Shown here piece by piece: positions 1 through 8,076 of a DNA stretch of 64,000 nt (positions within the stretch are counted from its first letter, which is position 1; the number at the start of each line of letters is the position of its first letter). The notes under the pieces are model-generated. The model was not told the DNA's origin and made no database searches. It saw only the letters and a program-made list of their open reading frames with translations. This DNA is from Rheinheimera sp. GTDB lineage: Bacteria > Pseudomonadota > Gammaproteobacteria > Enterobacterales > Alteromonadaceae. The stretch covers positions 21,578 through 85,577 of the forward strand of contig SSFI01000009.1 in NCBI GenBank assembly GCA_008015325.1, written 5' to 3'. The position numbers and the translations under genes were made by a program.

Positions 1-184
1 GGTCGAATTGCTCAAAGATGAACCGTTAACTGACCGGGCCACGCTGAAACAACAGGTATTTGAATATATTGAAGTTGATTACAACAAAACCAGACGGCAT
101 AGTGCTATTGGCTATCTCAGCCCAGAAAACTATGAGCTAAAGAAAACTGCTTAGTGGCGTGTCCAGTGTTGGCGGATCAGATCA
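1..184 (+). mobile_element. Right end of an IS3-family insertion sequence
   Basis: The window opens inside an IS3-family element. The last codons of its transposase end at 154, and about 30 bases of terminal sequence follow, ending near GGATCAGATCA. Read on the minus strand the end begins TGATCTGATCC, and this TGA gives the stop codon of the neighbouring recombinase fragment, so the element very likely inserted into that gene. The left end is outside the window, so the inverted repeat pair and target duplication cannot be checked here. The exact boundary (179 or 184) is a judgement. Confidence 0.75.
2..154 (+). CDS. IS3-family transposase OrfB, C-terminal end (partial)
   Basis: This is the last 50 codons of a DDE transposase, cut by the window edge. 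The frame ends with a segment reading YIEVDYNKTRRHSAIGYLSP followed by a short tail and TAG. That pattern, an aromatic-rich strand followed by RRHSAIGYLSP, is the usual C-terminal end of IS3/IS150-group OrfB proteins (rve integrase core). The catalytic DDE residues lie upstream, outside the window. The frame is open from base 2 and has no start codon in view. It runs towards the adjacent recombinase fragment on the other strand. Confidence 0.85.
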   Translation, partial: VELLKDEPLTDRATLKQQVFEYIEVDYNKTRRHSAIGYLSPENYELKKTA

Positions 185-773
185 GGGTGCTGTACTCGTT
201 TTGAGAATAGGCTGGAGTCGACTTGCCTCCACTCGAAAAGGAAGGTACGTCTCGCAGCCATTGTTCATCGTAAACCCTAGCACGCATTAACATGGTTGTT
301 ATACAAACTTTTAATATCGCCGCGGTATTTTCTTTGATGCCAATGTCTTCTTCATGAGCATAGAGGTAGAGAAAGGCCAGCGGCTTTTTGGCAAGCGCTA
401 TACGTCTATGTAGCTCACCGTTCTGCCCAACGTAACTTAGGAAACCTTCTTTTGAAAAGGGATCGATGCTGCTATTCTCACAATAACGGCAATATTTTTG
501 AAACGTTAGATACATATTATATTCTGCATCCACCGAGGCACTATCCTTTAGTCGCTCACTTAATGCTCTCGCAAGGCGGATAACATACTTTCGACGCTGC
601 TCACTATCATTCAGTAATGGCGAAAAATCAAACACAACAACCGTTTTGCTTGCGATGGTGGCCTTTTGCTTTAGCAAACCAATATCAATGACTTTCCGTC
701 CCCTTGGGACAATCGAATTATCCTTTAAAACATCTGGATTTAATGGGCTTTTTCGAAGTCCTGCCATCCTCAC
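177..773 (-). pseudogene. Second recombinase of the island, N-terminal part only, truncated by IS3 element (GmtZ-like candidate)
   Basis: The 198-residue frame starts 12 bases behind the tyrosine recombinase gene, so the two were probably one transcript. Residues 60-165 look like the helical SAM-like N-terminal domain of integrases, and the last residues (AYSQNEYSTLI) resemble the start of a catalytic domain. The reading frame then meets the IS3 end, which supplies the TGA stop. No catalytic R-H-R-H-Y residues remain, so the product cannot be an active recombinase. The order, a recombinase followed at once by a second integrase, resembles the GmtY-GmtZ part of Gamma-Mobile-Trio islands. That match is from memory of the published organisation and is an inference. 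Confidence 0.65.
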
Positions 774-2357
774 ATTCCTTGATTTTCAATTCTTATTCAG
801 GGCGCGTTGTGCTTCTTTATTTTTCCTGGATGCGTACATCAACCTAGCGACACGGTCGTTCATGTAATTGATGTACTTCTGGGTCGTACTGGTATCTGCA
901 TGCCCCATGAGATCTGCCAACTCGCTGAGGAGCAAATCAAAGACCATCTGTCTACGAGTCGCTTCTCTCTTGAGCCAATGTGTAGCGAATGTGGAACGCA
1001 AATCTTGCATTCGGTAGTACCACTGTGGATGTGTCTCTTGGATATGTGAGCGAATGGTGCTCAGTTTCTTTTGCAGGCTTTTATCAGAGTACGGTAATCC
1101 GCTTGCATTGACGAATAGATACTGTACATCCTGACTCTGGTGCAGGCTTTCTTCAAACCTCTCAGTTTCAAATGAGTCCTCTGTTCCGCCATTGATGTAA
1201 TGAACTTTTAATCTTGCTCGTATGTCCTTTTCATGCTGCTTTTTAAGATTCTTGACTCGCTTCGTTAACAGTTTTTTTCTCTGCTCGCTATGCAGGTACT
1301 CATTAAGCTCAAGCAACAATTCATACGGAATAGATATATTGCGTTGCTTGTCAAACTTGGTGCGACATCCGTTAAGTGGTCCAATCCTAAAAGGAATACT
1401 TTCAGCATCGCTCGTCGGATGGTGAATGCCGATAGCAGGGAACGTTACAAGCTCTTTCACACGCAATCCCGTTTCTACAGCTAAACGATACATTAGAGAA
1501 TACGTTTTATTTTGCCCTCGACGTGGCCACGACTTAATGTGGTCAAGGAAGATGTCCTTATGATTTTCAATCATTGGTTTTAGTAATTGGTGAGGCTGAC
1601 TGCTCTGAACTTTAGGAAAGCGTTTTTTTAGGTCAGTTGTCTGTACGTAAATAACCTTGTTTCTTATTTTTGTGTGAGCAAGTATGTCGTGCTGATTTAT
1701 TTTCTCAGATTTACGTACTGTGACTTCTTCAATTGCGAAAGGTTTTCGGTCTCGTGTAATAAAGAAAAGTCCGCTTCTGTGGAGCCACTTATAAAAACTT
1801 ATTACTACATCTGTATATGTCATAGCTGTCGATAAACTATAACCGCTCGGATTCTTCAATACCTGTCCCGTTGCCGGGCAAATCTGCTTTATATTATCAA
1901 GTAAGTAATCTACGTATAGCCAAACAATACCCTCTTTTGGATCGCTAGTAAGAGACTGGTAGCTTTTGGGTTGCCCATTATGATTTTTGTTATATGCAGA
2001 AATGAAGTTCTGAAATGACAACAAAGCATTTGCTTCGGGTGATGTGCTTTTAGCACCTTCTTTAAGTCGATAGTGAAGATATTGATTGTGTGGTTCGAGC
2101 GGTAATCCGTTAGGCTGGACAATAATAGAAAGCTCACTCGGCTCAGAATTGCTTTTTTTTATGGCTAGTTCAACCTCGCCAGTCTCTGAGTTGGTTGACA
2201 TACTCAAATCTGGTTCAGCTAGTAATCTTATTCTTTTTACTTGGAAACCATCTTTCTTCATAAGACTGAATTCTTTCTTACTGAAAGTTGATTTAAGCAT
2301 TAGTCATTTTTTTGATTTCGTCAAGCGCCAACTTTAGAAGTCATAAAAAAGAGCCAA
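184..2357. mobile_element. Remnant of a recombinase-bearing integrative island inserted in a flotillin gene
   Basis: This AT-richer block carries two recombinase genes and lies between the IS3 end and a flotillin gene that stops abruptly. Flotillin codons are conserved up to ELVEGK and are followed at once by TTA TAG, so the island boundary falls near 2355-2362. The other boundary and any cargo lie left of the window. I did not see clear terminal inverted repeats in the part available. The two-recombinase arrangement is compatible with a Gamma-Mobile-Trio-type element, but the third gene (gmtX) is not visible. Confidence 0.6.
786..2300 (-). CDS. Tyrosine recombinase/integrase (GmtY-like candidate)
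   Basis: This 504-residue protein would cut and rejoin DNA to move the island. A SAM-like core-binding region spans about residues 88-175. The C-terminal catalytic domain shows Arg280 in ETGLRVKEL, a basic stretch near 314-320, Arg435 in QDLRSTF, His467 in LMGHADTSTTQ and the nucleophile Tyr476 in KYINY. The usual His of the HxxR box is Asp here. The long N-terminal arm and the basic insert near 340-370 make it larger than phage integrases. It is followed 12 bases on by the truncated second recombinase. Base composition is lower in GC than the genes from 2.4 kb on, as expected for acquired DNA. Start M1 is used; M14 is an alternative. Confidence 0.85.
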   Translation of the reverse strand: MLKSTFSKKEFSLMKKDGFQVKRIRLLAEPDLSMSTNSETGEVELAIKKSNSEPSELSIIVQPNGLPLEPHNQYLHYRLKEGAKSTSPEANALLSFQNFISAYNKNHNGQPKSYQSLTSDPKEGIVWLYVDYLLDNIKQICPATGQVLKNPSGYSLSTAMTYTDVVISFYKWLHRSGLFFITRDRKPFAIEEVTVRKSEKINQHDILAHTKIRNKVIYVQTTDLKKRFPKVQSSQPHQLLKPMIENHKDIFLDHIKSWPRRGQNKTYSLMYRLAVETGLRVKELVTFPAIGIHHPTSDAESIPFRIGPLNGCRTKFDKQRNISIPYELLLELNEYLHSEQRKKLLTKRVKNLKKQHEKDIRARLKVHYINGGTEDSFETERFEESLHQSQDVQYLFVNASGLPYSDKSLQKKLSTIRSHIQETHPQWYYRMQDLRSTFATHWLKREATRRQMVFDLLLSELADLMGHADTSTTQKYINYMNDRVARLMYASRKNKEAQRALNKN

Positions 2358-2777
2358 CTATAACTTACCTTCGACCAGCTCTTTCAGCTCGGCCGGATTC
2401 ATCGTTTTTAAACCCAGCGTCTGCGCGGCATTGCCGATGGATTCGACAGTGGGTTTGACCCGTACGTAAAATTCCGCCATCACGTCGACCCGCATCCGGT
2501 CACGGGTGATCAGCGCCTGTTCGGCGGCACGGCGCACTTCAAGACGCAGCGTATTCATATTAACCGGAATAATTTCGTGCAGTACCGGCAGCACAATAGC
2601 GCCACCATTCATAATGACTTTTTCCCCACGAAAACCGGTGCGGACAAAAGATACTTCTTTGGTGGCACGTTTATACAGCCGGGCCAAAATCAAACCCAGC
2701 ACCAGCAAGGCGCCTAATAACACCGCAACCAGGGTCAATACATCGACAGAGACCGTTACCGGCGTCACTTCATTCAT
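2358..2777 (-). pseudogene. yqiK: Flotillin / YqiK-family protein, truncated after 139 residues by island insertion
   Basis: Flotillins are membrane-anchored SPFH-domain scaffold proteins of about 500 residues. This frame has one N-terminal membrane segment (about 11-32), the FRGEKVIMNGGAIVLPVLHE start of the SPFH domain, and then ends after ELVEGKL. The long coiled-coil half is missing. Its start overlaps the yqiJ-like stop by 4 bases (ATGA), as in the E. coli yqiJ-yqiK order. The missing half should lie left of the island. The fragment could still be made as a membrane-bound stub, but a flotillin function is not expected. Confidence 0.85.
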
Positions 2778-3460
2778 GGTTTCACTTCCTTTTGCTCTGA
2801 GGGGGATAAAGATTCGGGCGCTTTACAGGCCAGATAACGGCCGTGGGCATAACTGAGTAACAACACGGCACTGCCCTGCTGCAATTCTGACTGGTCATCC
2901 GGTTCCACCCGGATATAGTGCAGGTAACCATGTTGGTCCATCACGCGGGCTTCGGCGCTGTAACCGCTGCGGGCATTGCCCAGGGTTAAAATCGCCACCC
3001 GGCCGAGCAGATCGTCCTGGCTGACTGCCGTCGTTTCATCTTTGGGCAACAAGCGCGCCAGCCAGCCGCCGGTCAGACGCAGCTGCGGCAAGGTCGCCGG
3101 CAGCACCAGCAACACAGCGAGCCAGCCCGGTAGTAAGACCTGACTCAGCTGAAAAATGCCCCACTGCAGCAGCAAACCGGTTAAACCAAAACAGCACAGC
3201 CACAGCACCAGCAGCATCAATACCGGTACTTCACCAAAGCGTAACCAGCTGAATAACCGTGCCAGGCTGCTGTCTTCATCGACGGCTACTTCGCTGTGTG
3301 GATTGAGATCAGGCTCCGGCAACACTTGCTCCAGCGCATCCGCCATGCTCTGGCCAAACAACAGTGCCAGCAGTTCCAGTGCGCCAATGCCGAACATCAG
3401 CACAAGCGCCACGCTGAACCATTGGGTTTGTGGTAACCAGAACAAACTCATTGCGGACAT
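2774..3460 (-). CDS. yqiJ: YqiJ-like inner-membrane protein with OB-fold domain
   Basis: The 228-residue protein belongs to the YqiJ/DUF1449 family, the usual partner of YqiK-type flotillins. It has N-terminal membrane segments (about 12-35 and 78-125) and a soluble C-terminal beta-rich domain (about 150-215) containing LLGRVAILTLG and GSAVLLLSYAHGRYLAC, which resembles NfeD/OB-fold domains. The family is thought to act in membrane organisation with flotillin. The gene overlaps the coiled-coil gene upstream by 13 bases and the flotillin start downstream by 4, so the three form an operon. With its partner broken, its present role is doubtful. Confidence 0.75.
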   Translation of the reverse strand: MSAMSLFWLPQTQWFSVALVLMFGIGALELLALLFGQSMADALEQVLPEPDLNPHSEVAVDEDSSLARLFSWLRFGEVPVLMLLVLWLCCFGLTGLLLQWGIFQLSQVLLPGWLAVLLVLPATLPQLRLTGGWLARLLPKDETTAVSQDDLLGRVAILTLGNARSGYSAEARVMDQHGYLHYIRVEPDDQSELQQGSAVLLLSYAHGRYLACKAPESLSPSEQKEVKP

Positions 3461-3942
3461 CCTTGTGCTTTTAGCCGCTGTAAATGCCGGGCTGCGCTGG
3501 CTTGCAGCGCCAGCTGTTGTAATTCTGTCAAAGGTGTTGGATCTTCAGCTGCGGCAGGTTGCTCCGGCAGCTGGTTGTCACACAACTGCTCGTTCAGCCT
3601 TGCCAGTTGACGCTCTGTCGCCTGCTGCTGTTGTTCAATCTCCGCCAGTTGCCATAAATGCGTAAGCGTCTTGGCTTCGTCCTGCTGCTGCAACGCTTGT
3701 TTGGCTGCCGTTTCGCTGGCCAAAAACGCCGTCGCCAACTTTTGCAGTTGTTGTTGGCATCGACGTTTTTCCGCTTCCAGCAGGCCTAACTGCTGCTGTG
3801 CGGCGGCTCGCGCCAACATCTGTTGTTTTTGTTGTTGCTGTTGTTGGAATTGTTGATCAGACACTGAGACTTGGGTCTGTAAATGGGACCGGAGACTATG
3901 CCACCAGGCCTGCAAAATTCTGTAAATCCGTGAACCCGACAA
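3448..3942 (-). CDS. Gln-rich coiled-coil protein, first gene of the yqiJK-type operon
   Basis: I do not recognise a family. The protein is strongly helical, with a Gln run followed by a coiled coil through most of its length and a short Pro-rich break (QLPEQPAAAEDPTP) before a last helix. Its place before yqiJ and flotillin recalls the PspA/IM30-like coiled-coil genes found in such operons, but it is shorter and the likeness is weak. The ORF track gives an ATG at 4011 without a ribosome site. A TTG at 3942, 6 bases after GGAGG, gives a 164-residue protein and avoids an odd Cys-rich N-terminus, so I prefer it. Confidence 0.6.
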   Translation of the reverse strand: MSGSRIYRILQAWWHSLRSHLQTQVSVSDQQFQQQQQQKQQMLARAAAQQQLGLLEAEKRRCQQQLQKLATAFLASETAAKQALQQQDEAKTLTHLWQLAEIEQQQQATERQLARLNEQLCDNQLPEQPAAAEDPTPLTELQQLALQASAARHLQRLKAQGCPQ

Positions 3943-4079
3943 ACCCGCCCTCCGCCTGGCAATGATTTCGCGACAAACTGCATAAATAACAAATTGCTTA
4001 CAGCAACACAATAAAAATTACCGGCTTGCTGCAATCCGGCGTAGCAGATATGGTGGTGTTTTTGCGAAGGAATGCGGGT

Positions 4080-5108
4080 ATGAAAATCACCACCACACAA
4101 TTACAGACAGCCGTGACACAAGGCATTCTGCAGCCAGGCCAGGACCTGCAGCTCTGGCAATTCCTGCAACAACAGCAACAGGGCGTAGCGCAATTCAAAG
4201 CCGCGCATTTGTTGTATTACTTCGGCGGTGTGCTGGCCATTGCCGCCATGTCGTTGTTTATGAGCTTAAGCCATGAATTTTATGGTGGTTCAGGCCTCGC
4301 TGCATTGGCATTTTTTTATGCGCTACTGGGCCTGATGCTGGCCGAGCAACAACGCCAGCGCCAGCAGCCATTGCTGACCGGCATCTTTGCAACTTTTGCC
4401 TTAGTGCAAACCCCTTTATTGGTATTTGGCCTGTTACTCGGTTATGGCCTGTGGGATAACCGCGACTACCAGCATTATCATCAATGGATTGACGCGCGCT
4501 GGCTCTGGATGGAACTGGCCACTTTGCTGACTTCTGCCGTAGCTTTGTATCGTTACCGCCTGCCGTTTTTAGTCATGCCTGTGGCGGTCACCCTCTGGTA
4601 CCTCGGCATGGACCTCGCCCCGCTGCTGTTGCAGGATTTAGACGCAGACTGGCAACAACGCAAATGGGTAGCCGTTGGCTGGGGCTTGCTGACGTTAGCT
4701 CTGGCGTTTTATGTCGATTTACGCAACCGCCGGCCGGCTGACTTTGCGTTTTGGTTGTACCTGTCTGGTTTGCTGAGTTTTTGGGGCGGCCTGACTGCGA
4801 TGGATTCAGACAGCGAACTGGGCAAAGCGATTTATGCCGCCATCAACATCGGCTTGTTATTGCTTGGTGTCGCACTGGTGCGACGGGTTTTCGCTGTGTT
4901 TGGCGGCCTCGGCGTACTGATTTATTTATGCCATTTGGCCTTTGATTTGTTTGAGGACAGCAACTGGTTCCCGCTGGTGCTGTGCGCCATTGGTTTTACG
5001 GTGATTTATGCGGGTATGTTATGGCAACGCCATGAAGCACGTTGGTCAGCAGCGTTGCAACAGTTGCTGCCGTTGCAGGTACAGCAGCTGGTGGCGCGGC
5101 GACGTTAA
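4080..5108 (+). CDS. Multi-pass membrane protein, DUF2157-like
   Basis: The 342-residue product has a soluble helical N-terminus (about 1-38, rich in Gln) followed by about ten hydrophobic segments, ending in a basic tail. This plan, a short cytoplasmic head and a compact set of membrane helices, fits DUF2157-type proteins of unknown function. The ORF track start at 4026 is rejected in favour of ATG 4080, which has GAAGGA about 8 bases before it. It is divergent from the coiled-coil gene, sharing a 137-base promoter gap. Its stop overlaps the convergent M48 peptidase stop by 4 bases. Confidence 0.6.
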   Translation: MKITTTQLQTAVTQGILQPGQDLQLWQFLQQQQQGVAQFKAAHLLYYFGGVLAIAAMSLFMSLSHEFYGGSGLAALAFFYALLGLMLAEQQRQRQQPLLTGIFATFALVQTPLLVFGLLLGYGLWDNRDYQHYHQWIDARWLWMELATLLTSAVALYRYRLPFLVMPVAVTLWYLGMDLAPLLLQDLDADWQQRKWVAVGWGLLTLALAFYVDLRNRRPADFAFWLYLSGLLSFWGGLTAMDSDSELGKAIYAAINIGLLLLGVALVRRVFAVFGGLGVLIYLCHLAFDLFEDSNWFPLVLCAIGFTVIYAGMLWQRHEARWSAALQQLLPLQVQQLVARRR

Positions 5109-7071
5109 AACCCACTGGCCGCCGGGGCGCTGTCGACAGGAATTTCCAGTAATAACGCCACGCCCTGCAGCACCAGCAGTTCGTCCAACAACAACTGGCC
5201 ATCGGCGGCAACTGCGGCACGTAAAGACAACCAGATTTGTTGTTTCAGCAGCGGCGTGCTGTTAACCAAGGGCAGCAGCTGCAGACTGCCGAGTGGCTGC
5301 GATTGCGGTTGCGGCACAGACACCGGGTCCAGTCCCAACGCCTGCAGGCCAGCCTGCCAGCTGTGTTGCTGCGTACTCTCGTCAGTTGCTTGTTGACTGA
5401 CCCAATGCAGCAGCGGCAACAAGGCCGGCAACACTTGCGTCAACCGGCCGTGTCGCGCTTTGGTCTGCGCCGCTGGCTCGAATTCAGCGGCGATGACATG
5501 ATCAAGCCATAACCAGACCAGTGCTTCAAAAGTATCGCAATGGCCGTCAAGATCAATCAGGGCGCGGCATAGCTGCTGCAAGTGCGTAAATCTGCTCTGA
5601 CTCAGTTGCTTTAAAGTCGGTACCAGTTGCTGTAACAACGTCAGCCGCGTTAATGCCTGCAGCGGCTGCACCTGATCAAATAAGCGGTCGACCTCACTGA
5701 GTAAACCCGGCATGCCGAGGCCCTGCACCAGTTTCAGCTGGCGTGACAAATCCTGTTCACTCATCAGACAGCAACATAGCAGCGCCTGCGCCGGTAATTC
5801 GTGTTGGCTGGCGTGGCGCACTGCAGGGGGCAGGTTGTCGAATTCGGCCTGCAGCTGGCGACGCTGCACTGTAAGGTCTTGCGCCAGTAACGAATCCGGC
5901 GCGCCGGCCAATCTGGCTGCGGTCGCTCCGGCAGTTTGCGCACCAGCCTGAGCCGCCAGCAACGCCGCTTGCAACAGCGTCATGCGCTGCTCTAAAGGTT
6001 TTGATACCGGCGTTTCAGTGCTGTTTTCAGTGCGGGCGCCAGCCGGTGTGGCCGCTGTTGCTGCATCCGGCAGGCCGCCAATCCAATGCGGTTCTATCCG
6101 TTTAATCCGTTCAGTCAGCGGTGGATGGGTGGCAAACCAGCCGCCGATAAAGCCCATTTGCCAGCGCGACAGCGCGTCGGCAAAAAACAAATGGCTCATT
6201 TCACTGGCCTGCGGATGTTTGACCCGCCCGCCTTGTTGCAGCGCAGCGATACGTTTTAACGCGCCGCCAATGCCGGCAGGATTGCGGGTGAATTGCACAG
6301 CGCTGGCGTCGGCCAGAAATTCCCGCTGCCGGCTCACTGCCGCTTTAATCAGCTGACCGAATAACACGCCGATGTAGCCGATGATGATAAAACTAAGGCC
6401 AACCCCCAACACCACCAGAATGCCGCCATTGCGGTCACGGCCGCTACTGCGCACTTGCAGCAACTGCTGCCCGGCTTCACTGATAAATAAAATGCCATGC
6501 AACAGCGCCAGCAGGCGCAAATTCAGCCGCATGTCGCCGTTCAGAATATGGCTGAATTCATGCGCGATCACGCCTTGCAGTTCGTCGCGACTAAGCAGAT
6601 TTAACGTACCTTCAGTCACGCCAATCACCGCATCGGCCGGCGAAAAACCGGCGGCAAAAGCGTTGATACTCTGATCTGGCAGTACATACAGCGGCGGTGC
6701 GCGGCGATGGCCATTTCACTGACCACATTTTGCAGCACCCGCACTTTGGGGTCGGTTTCGTCGCTTTTCAGTCGCCGCCCACCCAGCGCTTCGGCCACCA
6801 CTTTTCCGCCTTTTTTCAGCTGCGCCAGCCGGAACAACACCACGATACCAATCACGCTGACCACTGCGGCGCTGGTCACCAGCAGATAACCCCAGGGCAG
6901 TTGCGGCGTGGTATTGGGGTCGACCTGATCAGCCTGTAAAAATGCCAGTGCAATCAGCACCACGATGTCAGTCAGCGCCACCAGCAGCAACACAGCCAGC
7001 GAGAATAACAACACCAGCAGCCGGGTGCGGCTGCGGGCTTGTTGCTGCGCTTCAAAGAAGTTCATCGCCAC
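5105..7071 (-). pseudogene. HtpX-like M48 zinc metallopeptidase with C-terminal extension, frameshifted
   Basis: Two frames together make one M48 membrane peptidase. The first (6625-7071) has two membrane segments and runs to VLQNVVSEMAIAA. The second frame then reads PPLYVLPDQSINAFAAGFSP and continues with the zinc site HEFSH, the third ligand in SRQREFLADA and THPPLTERI. The switch lies near 6695-6705. By comparison with the family about ten bases seem to be missing there (expected MAIASGTPVPPxYVLP). A long C-terminal region of about 300 residues follows the peptidase domain. LemA is encoded 10 bases upstream, a common LemA-M48 pairing. A sequencing error is possible. Confidence 0.8.
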
Positions 7072-7081
7072 CGGCGTGGGC

Positions 7082-7672
7082 TCAGAATTTGATCACAGGG
7101 GCTGCCTGAATGGCGGCACTGTCAGCAAACTCCAGCAAAGTGGCGTCTTTGGCATGGCCAAAACTGCCGGCAAACACCACGGCCGGGAAGCTTTGTTTGT
7201 AACTGTTGTAGTCCATCACCGCATCATTAAAGGCCTGACGGGCAAAAGCGACGCGATTTTCGGTGCTGCTGAGCTCTTCGCTCAGTTGCAGCATATTTTG
7301 ATTGGCTTTTAAATCCGGATAGGCTTCCATCACCACACTGAAGCGGCTCATCGCCTGCTGCACAGCGTTTTCGGCACCAGCCAGCGCCTGCACAGCGGCA
7401 CCGTCGGTGGGCGCTGCAGCGGCGGCTGCGAGGCCAGACACCGCGCTGTTGCGCGCCGCAATTACCGCTTCTAAGGTTTCGCGCTCATGCGCCATATAAC
7501 CTTTGGCGGTTTCCACCAGATTAGGGATAAGGTCATAACGGCGTTTTAATTGTACTTCGATTTGGGCAAAAGCGTTTTGCCAGCGATTTTTCAACGCCAC
7601 CAGGCGGTTGTACACGCCAATCACCACAAAGACTAATACGCCAAGCAATACCAGCAGAATAATTCCGGTCAT
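7082..7672 (-). CDS. lemA: LemA family protein
   Basis: The 196-residue protein starts with one membrane helix (about 3-20) and continues as a long helical domain with the family hallmarks YNRLVALKNRWQNAFAQIEV, LKRRYDLIPNLVETAKGY, FSVVMEAYPDLKANQNMLQL and ELSSTENRVAFARQAFNDAV. LemA proteins are membrane-anchored with a periplasmic or surface-facing helical bundle. Their role is not settled, but they are often encoded beside HtpX-like peptidases, as here. AAGGAG lies about 5 bases before the ATG, a strong ribosome site. It is the first gene of a two-gene operon. Confidence 0.92.
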   Translation of the reverse strand: MTGIILLVLLGVLVFVVIGVYNRLVALKNRWQNAFAQIEVQLKRRYDLIPNLVETAKGYMAHERETLEAVIAARNSAVSGLAAAAAAPTDGAAVQALAGAENAVQQAMSRFSVVMEAYPDLKANQNMLQLSEELSSTENRVAFARQAFNDAVMDYNSYKQSFPAVVFAGSFGHAKDATLLEFADSAAIQAAPVIKF

Positions 7673-7871
7673 CTTAACTCCTTGATTTCACTGACTAGCA
7701 AACACAAACAGCAACTAAATTTTAACCACTTTCGCGCAAAGCTGCCGGGCATGCAATAGATCGGCGGAATAATTGTTGTCTAAGGTAGTTCTGTCAGGTT
7801 TGGCTGCTTGACGTACGCCCATCGCCGACAATTGCTCCTGCATTGTCGGCGTACCGTCCTTCCATGGACAT

Positions 7872-7898
7872 AAAAAAACGGCGACCAATGGCCGCCGT
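7872..7898 (-). terminator. Rho-independent terminator for the MFS gene
   Basis: Read on the minus strand, an ACGGCGGCC / GGTCGCCGT stem with one mismatch and an ATT loop is followed by seven T residues. It points the right way for the MFS transporter gene, whose stop is at 8077. The 147-base inverted-repeat element lies between that stop and this terminator. Confidence 0.8.
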
Positions 7899-7913
7899 AA
7901 CAGGGAAGACAGG

Positions 7914-8060
7914 CTAGGGCGTGTTGATGTTTGGTGATTAAATTTTGTTCGTTTCGGCCACCGCGTGGTGGCGGCGTTATGGGCGCGAAACGAGGCGCGT
8001 AGCATAGTCATTCTATGTGAGCAACGAGTGACAAAGCCCAAAACGTCAACACGCCCTAGT
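7914..8060. repeat. MITE-like element with 14-base terminal inverted repeats
   Basis: The ends are perfect inverted copies of CTAGGGCGTGTTGA over a 147-base span. The interior is also partly self-complementary (CCACCGCGTGGTGG, and a CATAG...CTATG pair). CTAG at both ends could be a target duplication of the YTAR type. No transposase is inside; the 108-residue ORF over it is not credible. The element lies between the MFS stop codon and its terminator. It shares the internal CACATAGA....CTATGCT core with the repeat at 17103-17237. Confidence 0.75.
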
Positions 8061-8076
8061 GCCTGCAGTGCTTACA

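Noticed and set aside
7715-8041. 108-residue minus-strand ORF
   Set aside because: It runs through the palindromic element and the terminator; the sequence is explained by those features.
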